DNA of 64,000 bases from Streptomyces paradoxus (GCF_014202475.1 NZ_JACHGV010000006.1:310001-374000), one strand, 5' to 3'. Counted from the stretch's first letter, positions 51,789-60,079 are shown. Numbers and translations are program-made. Notes: generated by a model not told the origin, from the letters alone.

Positions 51789-54058
51789 GCACGGAGCCCG
51801 AGACCACGGAGGACGCCGAGCCGGGGACGCCGGGCACCGGGAGTACACCTGCCGGTGGGGCCGGGGCCGGGGCCGGGAGTGGGGGTGGTGAGGCGGACGC
51901 GGGGAGCGCCGAGGCCGATACCGGGGAGGCGGCCTCGGCGGAGGGGGCCCAGGCCGGTGCCGGGGAGGGCGCCGACGGCGGTGACGCCGGGACCCCTCAG
52001 GTGTCCGAGGCCGAGGCCGAGTTGCGGGCCCAGCAGGTCGAGCGGGAGCGCATCGAGCAGCGCAAGGCCGAGAAGGCGCCGATCGCGAGCGGCACCAAGC
52101 TGAGTGGCAAGGCCGCCGATCTGCTGGCGGCCGTACGAGCCGTCGAAAGCGGCGAGAAGCCCGCGGCGACGGTGTTCGAAGAGCCGCCCCCCGCCCCCCG
52201 CCGCTCCGCCCCCGAGCCGGAGCGGCGACCGCGGCCGGTGGTGCCCGAGCCCGTCTCCGCGCCGGCGGGCCCCGCCCCGGAGGCGGTCGAGGCCGTGCGC
52301 CGGGTGCTCGGCGAGGGCGGTGCCCCGGAGGTGCTCGCGCCGCAGGCCGCCGCGGTGCTCGGCGAGGGCGCGGACGAACAGCTGCGCGCCGACCCCTGGC
52401 AGTTGCTGCGGATCGCCGGTGTGCGGCCCGAGCAGGCCGACGGGTTCGCCCGGGCCCTGCTCGGCGCCGAGTGCGGCCCGGACGACGAGCGGCGGGGCCG
52501 GGCCGTCACCGGCTGGCTCCTGGAGCAGGCGGCACTGGCCGGGCACACCGTCCTGGAGATGCCCGCACTCCTCGCGGCCCTGGCCCAGCGGGGCGTGCCG
52601 GAGCCCGACAGCGCCGTACAGGGCGCGATCGCGGAGGGTGAGGCCCTGGTCTTCCAGGACGCCCTGGAGGGCGAGGCCGGTGCTCCCGCCCCGGAGGACG
52701 AGGAGGGCGCGGAGGAGGACGAGGAGCGCCCGGTCCGTGTCCTGGTCGGGCTGGAGCGGTACGCGCTGGCGGAGGAGAGCCTGGCCGACGGGCTGGCCCG
52801 GCTGGTCAACTCGGCGCCCAAGCAGGACGGCTCGGCCGAGGAGTGGGAGCGGGCCGCCGCCGCGGCCCAGGGGTCGGCGGCGGACCTGATCCGCGCGGTC
52901 GCCGGTCAGGGCCTGGTGCTGCACACCGGCGGGGAGGCGTCCCTGGCCGAGCCCGCGGCCCTGCTGACCGCCGCGCGCTCGCTCGGCCTGCGGGTCTGGG
53001 CGGCCACGCACGGCCCGATCGGCCGCAACCGTTTCGCTGCCCTGCTGCGGCGGTCCGGCCAGGCGGCGGACGCCCCCGGGCAGGCCGGTGAGGCACCCGC
53101 CGACTCCCCTGTCGCCACCGTCTCCGGACTGCTCGCCGGCCTCGAAGGTCCCGGCCGGGACGCGGACGGGGCCCTCGATCTCGATCTGCTGGTCGTGCTC
53201 GACGCGCCCCAGCTGGATGTCGAGACGGCGGCTCTGCTGACGGAGTCGCTGCCGGACGGGGCGCGGCTGGTGCTGGCCGGCGATCCGGCGGTGCTGTGGT
53301 CCGCTGGGCCGGGGCGGGTGTTCGCGGATCTGCTCGCAGCGCGGATCTGCCCCCAGGTGGCCTCGCGGCGGCCGGATCCGGGGCCGCTGGGCGAGCTGGT
53401 CTCCGGCATCGGCGTCGGCGAGCTGAACCAGGTCGAGGCCCCCGGCAAGGAGGTCGTGATCGTGCCGGTGCGGGACGCGGGCGAGGCCGTGCACCGGACG
53501 GTGCAGCTCGTCGTGGACTCGGTGCCGCGCGCGATCGGGGTTCCGGCCGAGGAGACCCAGGTGATCACCCCTGGGCACGGCGGGGCCGTCGGAACGCGCG
53601 CGCTCAACGCGGCGCTGAAGGAACGGCTCAATCCGGGCCCGGGCCGCTTCGGCGGCTTCGACCCCGGTGACCGGATCGTCCACTCCCCCGCCCCGGGGCG
53701 CGCGCTGCCGGGCCGTGTGGTGACGGCGGACGCCGAGGGGCTGCATCTGTCGTGCGAGGGCGAGACCGTCGTCGTGCCGCGGGAGCGGGTGGAACACTCC
53801 GTGCGGCACGGGTGGGCGCTGACCGCGCACCAGGCCGTGGGCAGCCGGTGGCCCGCGGTGGTCGTGGTGCTGCCCGGCGACGCGGCGCAGGCTCTCAGCC
53901 GGCCCTGGGTGTACACGGCGTTCGGGCGGGCCGACCGGCACCTGTCCGTGGTGCACGGCGTGGAGCAGGCCCTTGCCCGGGCCGTCGCCGAGGTTCCGGC
54001 GAAGCCGCGGACGACGCGGCTGCCGGTGCTGCTCACGCCGCAGATCAGCGGCACGTGA
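51785..54058 (+). CDS. RecD2-like protein with degenerate helicase motifs (probable pseudo-helicase)
   Basis: A 757-residue protein in GTGA overlap with the aldo/keto reductase gene. Residues 1-100 are an Ala/Gly/Glu low-complexity leader. A helix-hairpin-helix-like region follows (RADPWQLLRIAGVRPEQADGF, 201-221), as in RecD2. The helicase part can be aligned only by its landmarks. TGGEASLAEP (381-390) sits where RecD2 has TGGPGTGKT. VLDAPQLD (471-478) replaces the VDEASMVD Walker B. GDPAVLWSAGPGRVFADLL (499-517), AHQAVGSRWPAVVVVLP (681-697) and YTAFGRADRH (710-719) follow in order. The Walker A Lys and Walker B Glu are absent, so ATPase activity is unlikely. A DNA-binding or scaffold role is inferred. 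Confidence 0.82.
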   Translation: MSTEPETTEDAEPGTPGTGSTPAGGAGAGAGSGGGEADAGSAEADTGEAASAEGAQAGAGEGADGGDAGTPQVSEAEAELRAQQVERERIEQRKAEKAPIASGTKLSGKAADLLAAVRAVESGEKPAATVFEEPPPAPRRSAPEPERRPRPVVPEPVSAPAGPAPEAVEAVRRVLGEGGAPEVLAPQAAAVLGEGADEQLRADPWQLLRIAGVRPEQADGFARALLGAECGPDDERRGRAVTGWLLEQAALAGHTVLEMPALLAALAQRGVPEPDSAVQGAIAEGEALVFQDALEGEAGAPAPEDEEGAEEDEERPVRVLVGLERYALAEESLADGLARLVNSAPKQDGSAEEWERAAAAAQGSAADLIRAVAGQGLVLHTGGEASLAEPAALLTAARSLGLRVWAATHGPIGRNRFAALLRRSGQAADAPGQAGEAPADSPVATVSGLLAGLEGPGRDADGALDLDLLVVLDAPQLDVETAALLTESLPDGARLVLAGDPAVLWSAGPGRVFADLLAARICPQVASRRPDPGPLGELVSGIGVGELNQVEAPGKEVVIVPVRDAGEAVHRTVQLVVDSVPRAIGVPAEETQVITPGHGGAVGTRALNAALKERLNPGPGRFGGFDPGDRIVHSPAPGRALPGRVVTADAEGLHLSCEGETVVVPRERVEHSVRHGWALTAHQAVGSRWPAVVVVLPGDAAQALSRPWVYTAFGRADRHLSVVHGVEQALARAVAEVPAKPRTTRLPVLLTPQISGT

Positions 54059-54090
54059 CGGGGGTGGTGGGGCTGGGGCCCGGGCCCAGA

Positions 54091-54219
<129 letters not shown>

Positions 54220-54245
54220 ACCCCCGTGGCCGTCGGCGTGCGCGC

Positions 54246-54956
54246 TCAGCGGCGGTCCGCGTCCAGCGGCTCCAGGTCCTCGTCCTCGTCGAGGTCGCCG
54301 TCGAGCTCGTCCTCCAGTTCGTCCGTGTCCTCGTCATCGTCGTCGACGTCGTCGATCTCGTCGTCGAAGACGGCGCTGACGTCGAAGCGGCAGACCACCT
54401 GCTGCGGGTCGACCTGCTCGAACGGTGCCTCCAGCCACTCGCCGGGCTCGGCCGGTTCGTCCGCCGCCGTCACCCAGAGCGTGGAGTCGCCCTCCTCCAG
54501 CCCGAACTCCTTGTGCCGGGAGGCGATCTCGTCGGGCTCGAACTCGCCGAAGAGCAGCCCGAGCGCGCCGTGCACCGTCCCGGAGGCGGGGGCGCCGTCC
54601 TCGTCCTCCGCCGCCTCGATCCGCTGTGCCTGCGCCAGCAGGCGCTGGGGTTCGGCGACGGCGTAGTCGCGGCGGATCAGTACGCTCAGCGCGTTCGGCT
54701 CTTCGGGACCCGCGTACGGGGGCAGCGCGTCCTCCGCACCGGGGATCTCGAAGGGCGTGACCTCGTCGTAGCGGTCGTAGAGCAGTTCGTCGTACACCTC
54801 TGCGGCCGCGGCGAGCTGGTTGAACGCCTCGTACACGGCCGGGTCGTCGTCTCCCGACCTGCGTTCGACCGCGGCCAGGTGGCGGTCGAGCGCGGTCTTG
54901 ACCGCCTCGGCGGCGGCGCGTACCTCGGCAGCGGTGGACTGCGCAGCATCAGACAT
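54246..54956 (-). CDS. acidic protein of unknown function
   Basis: A 236-residue acidic protein from the ATG at 54956. The N-terminal half is helical (AEVRAAAEAVKTALDRHLAAVERR and EAFNQLAAAAEVYDELLYD). The middle has LSVLIRRDYAVAEPQRLL and TVHGALGLLFGEFEPDEI. The tail from about 200 is almost pure Asp/Glu (DDEIDDVDDDDEDTDELED). I do not recognise a named domain; similar proteins are widespread in Streptomyces as hypothetical proteins. Divergent from the DUF5703 gene with 47 bp between. Confidence 0.8.
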   Translation of the reverse strand: MSDAAQSTAAEVRAAAEAVKTALDRHLAAVERRSGDDDPAVYEAFNQLAAAAEVYDELLYDRYDEVTPFEIPGAEDALPPYAGPEEPNALSVLIRRDYAVAEPQRLLAQAQRIEAAEDEDGAPASGTVHGALGLLFGEFEPDEIASRHKEFGLEEGDSTLWVTAADEPAEPGEWLEAPFEQVDPQQVVCRFDVSAVFDDEIDDVDDDDEDTDELEDELDGDLDEDEDLEPLDADRR

Positions 54957-55003
54957 AGTGCAGACGCTATCCGTACCGGGCCCCAGCCCGCACAATAGAT
55001 GCG

Positions 55004-55192
55004 ATGCCGGAATACGAATTTGTCGACGTGTACGTACCTCGCGGGGTCTCTCGCAAGGACACGACGCGTCTGCTGACGGACCACGCGGAGTACGGACACT
55101 GGGAGTTGTACCGTCTGAGCCTGCTGCGCGACGGCAGCCGCAGGGTGCGGTTGCGCCGGCGGATCATCCGCCAGGCGCGGGCCACGTGGTGA
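55004..55192 (+). CDS. DUF5703 family small basic protein
   Basis: A 62-residue protein (MPEYEFVDVYVPRGVSRKD..., ending in a very basic RRVRLRRRIIRQARATW). The pattern of a beta strand, HAEYGHWELYRLSLLRDGSR and a basic tail fits the small actinobacterial DUF5703 family. Function unknown; the basic C-terminus may bind nucleic acid. Codon bias is strongly coding despite its size, and a terminator follows. Confidence 0.8.
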   Translation: MPEYEFVDVYVPRGVSRKDTTRLLTDHAEYGHWELYRLSLLRDGSRRVRLRRRIIRQARATW

Positions 55193-55224
55193 GCTGGGAC
55201 GGCGCACGGGAAGAAGACGCATGA

Positions 55225-55259
55225 CGGAGCGGGTCCCGCATCAGGCGGGGCCCGCTCCG
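55225..55259. terminator. hairpin between DUF5703 and the long chaplin gene
   Basis: CGGAGCGGGTCCCGC (55225-55239) pairs with GCGGGGCCCGCTCCG (55245-55259), 15 pairs with one G-T, loop ATCAG, followed by TTTG on the plus strand. It lies 33 bp after the DUF5703 stop and 12 bp beyond the stop of the minus-strand chaplin. Confidence 0.82.
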
Positions 55260-55270
55260 TTTGCGGGGTG

Positions 55271-56104
55271 TCAGGCGGAGGCGCGCGCCTTGCGGTAGAG
55301 GATCACGCCCGCGAGCAGCGCGCCCGCGCCGGCCGGGAGGGCGAGGCCGAGCGGGAGGTCGCTGCCGGTGCTGGCGAGCTCGGATTCGCCCTCGGGCTGG
55401 CTGACGAACTGGGCGCCGGGCTTGTTGCCGTGCGAGGAGCCGCCCGGGTTCTCGCCACCGGGGGAGGGCGGGGTGCCGGGGTGCCCGGGCTCACCGGGAT
55501 CGCCGGGGTCACCAGGGTTGCCCGGGTTACCGGGCTCGCCAGGGTCACCAGGGTTGCCCGGGTTACCGGGCTCACCCGGATTGCCGGGGTTCCCCGGGTC
55601 GCCGGGATTGCCGGGGTTCCCCGGCTGGCCCGGCTCCTGGCCGCCGGGCGGGGTGCCGTGCTGTCCGCCGCCGTTGGAGCAGTCGTTGCCCGTGCTGGGG
55701 TTGCCGACGCCGATGACGTCGACACTGTTGCCGCAGACGTTCACCGGCACGTGGACCGGTGCCTGGACGTGGTTGCCCGAGCCGACGCCGGGCGAGTCGG
55801 TGGCGTGTCCGCCCGCGTGGGAGCCGCCCTTGCCGCCGTGTCCCCCCGACGACGATCCACCGCCCTGGTTGGCGCACGCGTTGCCCACCGACGGGTTGAG
55901 CAGACCGACGATGTTGACCGTGTTCCCGCACACGTTGACCGGTGCGTGCACCGGCGCCTGCACCGAGTTTCCGGACAGTACGCCGGGCGAGCCCGAAGCC
56001 GAGCCCTGGGCGCCCGAGTCGGCGTGCGCGGAGCCGCCCGCGGCGGCGATCACACCGGTCGCGGCCGCCACGGTCATCAGACCCTTGCGGGTAGCCTGTC
56101 GCAT
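55271..56104 (-). CDS. chpC: long chaplin with two chaplin domains, collagen-like stalk and LPxTG-type sortase signal
   Basis: A 277-residue surface protein. A signal peptide ends at about AHA (25-28). Two chaplin domains follow, at about 36-78 (Cys59, Cys77) and 103-143 (Cys124, Cys142), each with SPGVxSGNxVQAPVHxPVNVCGN. Residues 160-210 are 17 nearly perfect PG-x triplets (NPG, DPG, EPG, HPG). The end has the sortase site LASTG (243-247), a hydrophobic helix and a basic tail RKARASA. Family chaplins coat aerial hyphae with a hydrophobic amyloid layer, and the long ones are wall-anchored. The symbol follows its position next to chpH (SCO1674/1675 in S. coelicolor); the collagen-like stalk is unusual. 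Confidence 0.9.
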   Translation of the reverse strand: MRQATRKGLMTVAAATGVIAAAGGSAHADSGAQGSASGSPGVLSGNSVQAPVHAPVNVCGNTVNIVGLLNPSVGNACANQGGGSSSGGHGGKGGSHAGGHATDSPGVGSGNHVQAPVHVPVNVCGNSVDVIGVGNPSTGNDCSNGGGQHGTPPGGQEPGQPGNPGNPGDPGNPGNPGEPGNPGNPGDPGEPGNPGNPGDPGDPGEPGHPGTPPSPGGENPGGSSHGNKPGAQFVSQPEGESELASTGSDLPLGLALPAGAGALLAGVILYRKARASA

Positions 56105-56235
56105 TTACTGAATACCTGCCTTCGACCCTGTCTCGAATTCTTCTCGAATTCCCCGAAAGAAGCGTTCGGTCCCGGAGTGCATGGCTCGCGCTCCGGGACC
56201 GATGGCTTTGGACGCCCCTCAGCGAGGGGAAAGCA

Positions 56236-56469
56236 TCACTTGTTGATGCAGGTGTTGCCGAAGGCGGGGTTCAGCAGCCCGATCACGGAGACCGTGTTGC
56301 CGCAGACGTTCACCGGGACGTGAACGGGCACCTGGACAACGTTGCCGGACAGGACGCCCGGGGAGTGCGCGGCGACACCCTGAGCACCCGAGTCGGCGAC
56401 GGCCACGCCCGCGCCCGCGAGAACCAGCCCACCGGTGGCAGCCGCAGCAGCGACGACCTTCTTGATCAT
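56236..56469 (-). CDS. chpH: short chaplin ChpH
   Basis: A 77-residue secreted amphipathic protein. The signal peptide MIKKVVAAAAATGG... probably ends after VAVA (25), leaving DSGAQGVAAHSPGVLSGN. A single chaplin domain follows with Cys56 and Cys74 that form a disulphide. Short chaplins assemble into amyloid fibrils that lower surface tension and let aerial hyphae emerge. The ATG at 56469 has a perfect AGGAGG five nt upstream. It is 131 bp from the long chaplin gene, matching the chpC-chpH pair of S. coelicolor. Confidence 0.95.
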   Translation of the reverse strand: MIKKVVAAAAATGGLVLAGAGVAVADSGAQGVAAHSPGVLSGNVVQVPVHVPVNVCGNTVSVIGLLNPAFGNTCINK

Positions 56470-56618
56470 TATTCCTCCTAGTTGGCAAAGCGACCCATCT
56501 TGCGATCGCATTACCTGTAACGAGGAGGGAGTAATGAGGCTACGAGCTTATGGTCGCATTCACTCTTCCCAGTCGATTCCGTACGCGCGACCGAATACCC
56601 CGTCCCGCAGGGGCGGTT

Positions 56619-57944
56619 TCAGGACGCGTCGATGAAGCGGTCGAGCACCCGCACGCCGAACTGCAGGCCCTCCACCGGCACCCGCTCGTCCACGCCGTGG
56701 AACATGCCGGCGAAGTCCAGCTCCGGCGGCAGCTTCAGCGGCACGAAGCCGAAGCCGCGGATGCCGAGGTCGTCGAAGGACTTGGCGTCCGTGCCGCCGG
56801 AGAGCATGTAGGGGATCGCCTTGGCGGTCGGGTCCTCGGCCAGCAGCGCGGTCTGCATCGCCCCCACGAGCGCCCCGTCGAAGGTGGTCTCGACGGCCTT
56901 GTCGGCGTGGACGTCCTCGCGCCGCACCTTCGGGCCGAGGATCCGGTCGAGGTCGGCGAGGAACTCCTCCTCGTGCCCGGGCAGGAACCGTCCGTCGACG
57001 TGGGCGGTCGCCTCGCCGGGGATGACGTTGACCTTGTAACCGGCACCGAGCTGCGTGGGGTTGGCGGTGTTGCTCAGGGTCGCGCCGATGAGCTTGGCGA
57101 TGCCGCCGAGCTTGGCGAGGGTCGCCTCCATGTCCTCGGGGTCGAGCTCGGTGCCGAGCGCGTCACCGAGCTCGTCGAGGAAGGCGCGGGTGGTCTTGGT
57201 GACCCGCACCGGGAACTTGTGCCGCCCCAGCCGCGCGACGGCCTCCGACAGCTCGGTGATCGCGTTGTCCCGGTGGATCATCGACCCGTGCCCTGCCGTG
57301 CCGGCCACGGTGAGCTTCATCCAGTGCATGCCCTTCTCGGCCGTCTGGATGAGGTAGAGCCGCCGCTGCTCGCTCACGGTGAACGAGAACCCGCCCACCT
57401 CGCTGATCGCCTCGGTGACGCCCTCGAACAGCTCGGGGTGCTTGCACACGAGGTGCTTGGCGCCGTACGTGCCGCCGGCCTCCTCGTCGGCGAGGAACGC
57501 GAGCACGATGTCGCGCGGGGGCTTGCGCCCGCTGCGCAGCCGGTCGCGGACGACCGCGAGGGTCATCGCGTCCATGTCCTTCATGTCGACGGCCCCGCGG
57601 CCCCACACGCAGCCGTCGGCGACCTCGCCGGAGAACGGGTGGTGGGTCCAGTCGTCTGCGTTGGCCGGCACGACGTCGGTGTGGCCGTGGATGAGGAGCG
57701 CGGGCCGGGAGGGGTCCTCGCCCTCGATGCGGGCCACCGTGGAGGCGCGGCCCGGGTGGGACTCGAAGATCTGCGGTTCGAGCCCGACCTCGGCGAGCTT
57801 CTCGGCGACGTACTCGGCCGCCTTGCGCTCGCCGGGACCCGAGTGGTCGCCGTAGTTGCTGGTGTCGATCTGGATCAGCTCGCGGCAGAGGTCCACGACC
57901 TCGTCCTCGCCGGTGACGCTCCTGGCCGTGTCCGTCTCGCTCAC
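56619..57944 (-). CDS. M20-family metallopeptidase/deacylase
   Basis: A 441-residue zinc-dependent hydrolase of the M20 (ArgE/DapE/CPG2-type) family. The metal site is visible in HGHTDVVPA (His, Asp), GRGAVDMKDMDAM and FLADEEAGG (catalytic Glu, metal Glu), and the C-terminal His in GMFHGVDERVPVEGL. The lid domain is in between (AGTAGHGSMIHRDNAI). It is expected to cut amide bonds in small peptides or acylated amino acids in the cytosol; no signal peptide is seen. It ends 150 bp before the chpH start and is encoded on the same strand. Confidence 0.93.
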   Translation of the reverse strand: MSETDTARSVTGEDEVVDLCRELIQIDTSNYGDHSGPGERKAAEYVAEKLAEVGLEPQIFESHPGRASTVARIEGEDPSRPALLIHGHTDVVPANADDWTHHPFSGEVADGCVWGRGAVDMKDMDAMTLAVVRDRLRSGRKPPRDIVLAFLADEEAGGTYGAKHLVCKHPELFEGVTEAISEVGGFSFTVSEQRRLYLIQTAEKGMHWMKLTVAGTAGHGSMIHRDNAITELSEAVARLGRHKFPVRVTKTTRAFLDELGDALGTELDPEDMEATLAKLGGIAKLIGATLSNTANPTQLGAGYKVNVIPGEATAHVDGRFLPGHEEEFLADLDRILGPKVRREDVHADKAVETTFDGALVGAMQTALLAEDPTAKAIPYMLSGGTDAKSFDDLGIRGFGFVPLKLPPELDFAGMFHGVDERVPVEGLQFGVRVLDRFIDAS

Positions 57945-58140
57945 GTGCTTCCTCCCGGTGTCACTGCTGGTGGGTCCCCCTCATCCTCCCTCTCCCCGGC
58001 CCGCACCCCAAGAGCGCTCCCGGCCCGTCACACGCCGTTCACGCCTCGCCGGGGTGCCGCCGGGGGGTGATCGGCCACCCCGGAAAGCCTGGTAATGTTT
58101 ACGTCGTCGCCGCGGGGAGAACCCACGCGACAGACACCTT

Positions 58141-58225
58141 GTCCGGGTGGCGGAATGGCAGACGCGCTAGCTTGAGGTGCTAGTGCCCTTTATCGGGCGT
58201 GGGGGTTCAAGTCCCCCCTCGGACA
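58141..58225 (+). tRNA. tRNA-Leu (anticodon GAG)
   Basis: An 85-nt class II tRNA. The acceptor stem GTCCGGG pairs with CTCGGAC (one G-T). The anticodon arm CTAGC-TTGAGGT-GCTAG shows GAG, reading CUC and CUU. The variable arm TGCCCTTTATCGGGCG forms its own stem, as expected for leucine. The T-arm is GGGGGTTCAAGTCCCCC. The discriminator base is A and CCA is not encoded. Confidence 0.95.
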
Positions 58226-58288
58226 CATGAAGCTGAGGGCCGTGACCGCGAGGTCACGGCCCTCAGTCGTTTCCGCGAAAGGGTGACC

Positions 58289-58663
58289 ATGACCAGGCGT
58301 TCCTGCCCGTGCGGGCTCCCCGAGCCCTACGAGTCCTGCTGTGGCCGCTACCACTCCGGGGCCGCCGCCGCGCCGACGGCCGAGGCGCTGATGCGGTCGC
58401 GGTACTGCGCTTTCGTGAAGGGGGACGCCGGGTATCTGCTGCGGACCTGGCATCCGCGGACGCGGCCCGGGACGCTGGAGCCGGATCCGGGGATGCGGTG
58501 GACGGGGCTGGAGATTCTGGGGGCGAGCGGCGGATCCGCGTTCCACTCCTCCGGGACCGTGGAGTTCCGGGCGTCGTACCGGGGTGGCTCGCTGCACGAG
58601 CGGAGCAGCTTCGAGCGGGTCGACGGGGCCTGGGTCTACGTCGACGGGGAGTTTCCGGCGTAG
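58289..58663 (+). CDS. YchJ-family (UPF0225) protein with SEC-C-like zinc motif
   Basis: A 124-residue protein. The N-terminal SCPCGLPEPYESCCGRYHSG is the SEC-C/YchJ zinc-binding motif (CxCx8CC/H). The rest forms an NTF2-like fold with ALMRSRYCAFVKGDAGYLLRTWHP and GTVEFRASYRGG and ends with DGAWVYVDGEF. The molecular role is unknown. The ATG at 58289 is used (a GTG two codons before it is possible); the longer frame beginning inside the tRNA is not real. It converges on the gntR-type gene 5 bp away. Confidence 0.92.
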   Translation: MTRRSCPCGLPEPYESCCGRYHSGAAAAPTAEALMRSRYCAFVKGDAGYLLRTWHPRTRPGTLEPDPGMRWTGLEILGASGGSAFHSSGTVEFRASYRGGSLHERSSFERVDGAWVYVDGEFPA

Positions 58664-58668
58664 CGGGG

Positions 58669-59370
58669 CTACGGCGCCAGGATGTCGAGTTCCTGGAGGG
58701 CGCCGACCGTGATCTCGCGGGTCAGTTCCTCCGCGCGGGCGGCGTCGCCCGCGCGGACGGCCTCGGCGACCTGGACGTGCAGGGTGACGGCGGCCGGGTC
58801 GGGGTCCTCGAACATCACGTCGTGCTGCGTGCGGCCGGTCAGGACCTCGGCGACGACGTCCCCGAGGCGGGCGAACATCTCGTTGCCGGATGCCTCCAGG
58901 ATGACGCGGTGGAAGGCGACGTCGTGGAGGAGGTACCCCTCCAGTTTGTGACCGCGTGAGTGGGCGACCATGCCGAGGGCGCACTCGGTGAGTTCGGCGC
59001 ACTGCTCGGACGTGGCGTGCCGGGCGGCGAGGCCGGCCGCGACGGGTTCGATCGCCGAGCGCAGCACCGTGAGGGACCGCAGCTGCCGCGGGCGGTCGGC
59101 GCCGGCCAGGCGCCAGCGGATGACCTGCGGGTCGTAGACGTTCCACTCGGATTTCGGGCGGACCGTCACGCCGACGCGGCGGCGGGACTCGACCAGGTAC
59201 ATGGACTCCAGGACGCGGACCGCCTCACGCATCACGGAGCGTGACACATCGAAGCGCTGGGCGAGTTCGTCGGTGCGCAGGACGCTGCCCGGCGGGTACT
59301 CACCCGCCGTGATCTCGGGGCCGAGGGTGTCCAGTACATGGCCGTGCAGCCCCCGGCCCGGTGTGCTCAT
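58669..59370 (-). CDS. gntR: GntR/FadR-family repressor of the gluconate genes
   Basis: A 233-residue regulator with the GntR winged helix (GEYPPGSVLRTDELAQRFDVS, about 23-43; RSVMREAVRVLESMYLVES) and an FCD effector domain (YLLHDVAFHRVILEASGNEMF). It is divergent from gntK-gntP with 138 bp between, and palindromes in that gap (59405-59415, 59464-59482) are candidate operators. By position and as I recall for S. coelicolor (SCO1678), it represses the gluconate operon and responds to gluconate or its phosphate. Confidence 0.9.
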   Translation of the reverse strand: MSTPGRGLHGHVLDTLGPEITAGEYPPGSVLRTDELAQRFDVSRSVMREAVRVLESMYLVESRRRVGVTVRPKSEWNVYDPQVIRWRLAGADRPRQLRSLTVLRSAIEPVAAGLAARHATSEQCAELTECALGMVAHSRGHKLEGYLLHDVAFHRVILEASGNEMFARLGDVVAEVLTGRTQHDVMFEDPDPAAVTLHVQVAEAVRAGDAARAEELTREITVGALQELDILAP

Positions 59371-59404
59371 GCACTCAGCGTACGGGGTAGATCACGGTGA
59401 CAAA

Positions 59405-59415
59405 AAGTCAGACTT
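59405..59415. promoter_or_regulatory. candidate FadR-type operator in the gntR-gntK gap
   Basis: AAGTCAGACTT is a perfect odd-length palindrome and carries the GT-N3-AC core found in operators of FadR-type GntR regulators. It lies 35 bp before the gntR start, within AT-rich sequence that is the most likely promoter region for both directions. Confidence 0.55.
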
Positions 59416-59463
59416 ATTCATCACGGCCTCTTGAATTCGTCGTACCTAATGGGTTTCAGTTGC

Positions 59464-59482
59464 GTCGACATCACGTGTCGAC
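59464..59482 (+). promoter_or_regulatory. perfect inverted repeat 26 bp before gntK
   Basis: GTCGACA and TGTCGAC flank TCACG as a perfect 7-5-7 inverted repeat close to the gntK start. Its half-sites (GTCGACA) resemble those of the glycerol-locus palindromes (GGTCGACATTGTCGAAC). It is an operator candidate; which protein binds is not evident. Confidence 0.6.
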
Positions 59483-59508
59483 CTCGGACAGCAGACAGTG
59501 AGGCAGCG

Positions 59509-60027
59509 ATGAACACCCCCCATGTCGTCGTGGTCATGGGCGTAGCGGGCACCGGCAAGACCACCATCGGTCCCCTGCTCGCGGCCCGGCTCGGCGTTCC
59601 GTACGCCGAGGGCGACGACTTCCACCCGCAGGCCAACATCGCCAAGATGTCGGCCGGCACCCCGCTCACCGACGAGGACCGCCTGCCCTGGCTCGACGCC
59701 ATCGGCGAGTGGGCGCACGGGCGGGCCGGGCTCGGCGGGGTCGTCAGCTGCTCGGCGCTGAAGCGGTCGTACCGCGACCGGCTGCGGGCCGCCGCGCCCG
59801 GCGTGGTCTTCGTGCACCTCACGGGCGACCGCGCGCTGATCGAGGACCGGATGTCGCACCGGCAGGGGCACTTCATGCCCACGGCGCTGCTCGACTCCCA
59901 GTTCGCCACGCTCCAGCCCCTCGCGGCGGACGAGGCGGGGGTCGGGGTGGACGTCACGGGCGGCCCGGAGGAGATCACCGAGCGGGCGGCGCACGCCCTG
60001 CGGGAACTCCCCGAGCCCGTCCAGTAG
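59509..60027 (+). CDS. gntK: gluconokinase
   Basis: Phosphorylates gluconate to 6-phosphogluconate, feeding the pentose phosphate pathway. The 172-residue shikimate-kinase-like protein has VVMGVAGTGKTTIGPLLA (Walker A, GVAGTGKT), EGDDFHPQANIAKMSAGTPLTDEDRLPWL that binds gluconate, and SCSALKRSYRDRLR. The length is usual for the family. The ATG at 59509 follows a 26-bp spacer from a perfect inverted repeat. It is followed by gntP after 52 bp. Confidence 0.95.
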   Translation: MNTPHVVVVMGVAGTGKTTIGPLLAARLGVPYAEGDDFHPQANIAKMSAGTPLTDEDRLPWLDAIGEWAHGRAGLGGVVSCSALKRSYRDRLRAAAPGVVFVHLTGDRALIEDRMSHRQGHFMPTALLDSQFATLQPLAADEAGVGVDVTGGPEEITERAAHALRELPEPVQ

Positions 60028-60079
60028 CCCCTGGCGGTTTCCCCTCCCCCTTCTCCCCAACGCAAGGGAACCACCCACC

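Noticed and set aside
55475..55630. Short direct DNA repeats that could suggest a CRISPR or other array
   Set aside because: They are 9-bp-based repeats in frame with the PG-x triplets of the chaplin, without spacers of regular length.
56534..56635. Short plus-strand frame starting ATGAGGCTACG with GGAGG nearby, upstream of chpH
   Set aside because: Only 33 codons, Arg/Ser-rich, no known family, and it overlaps the region needed for the chpH promoter on the other strand.
59431..59508. Upstream TTG start for gntK
   Set aside because: The extra 26 residues cross the operator-like repeat and are not family-like. The ATG at 59509 begins right before the Walker A strand.
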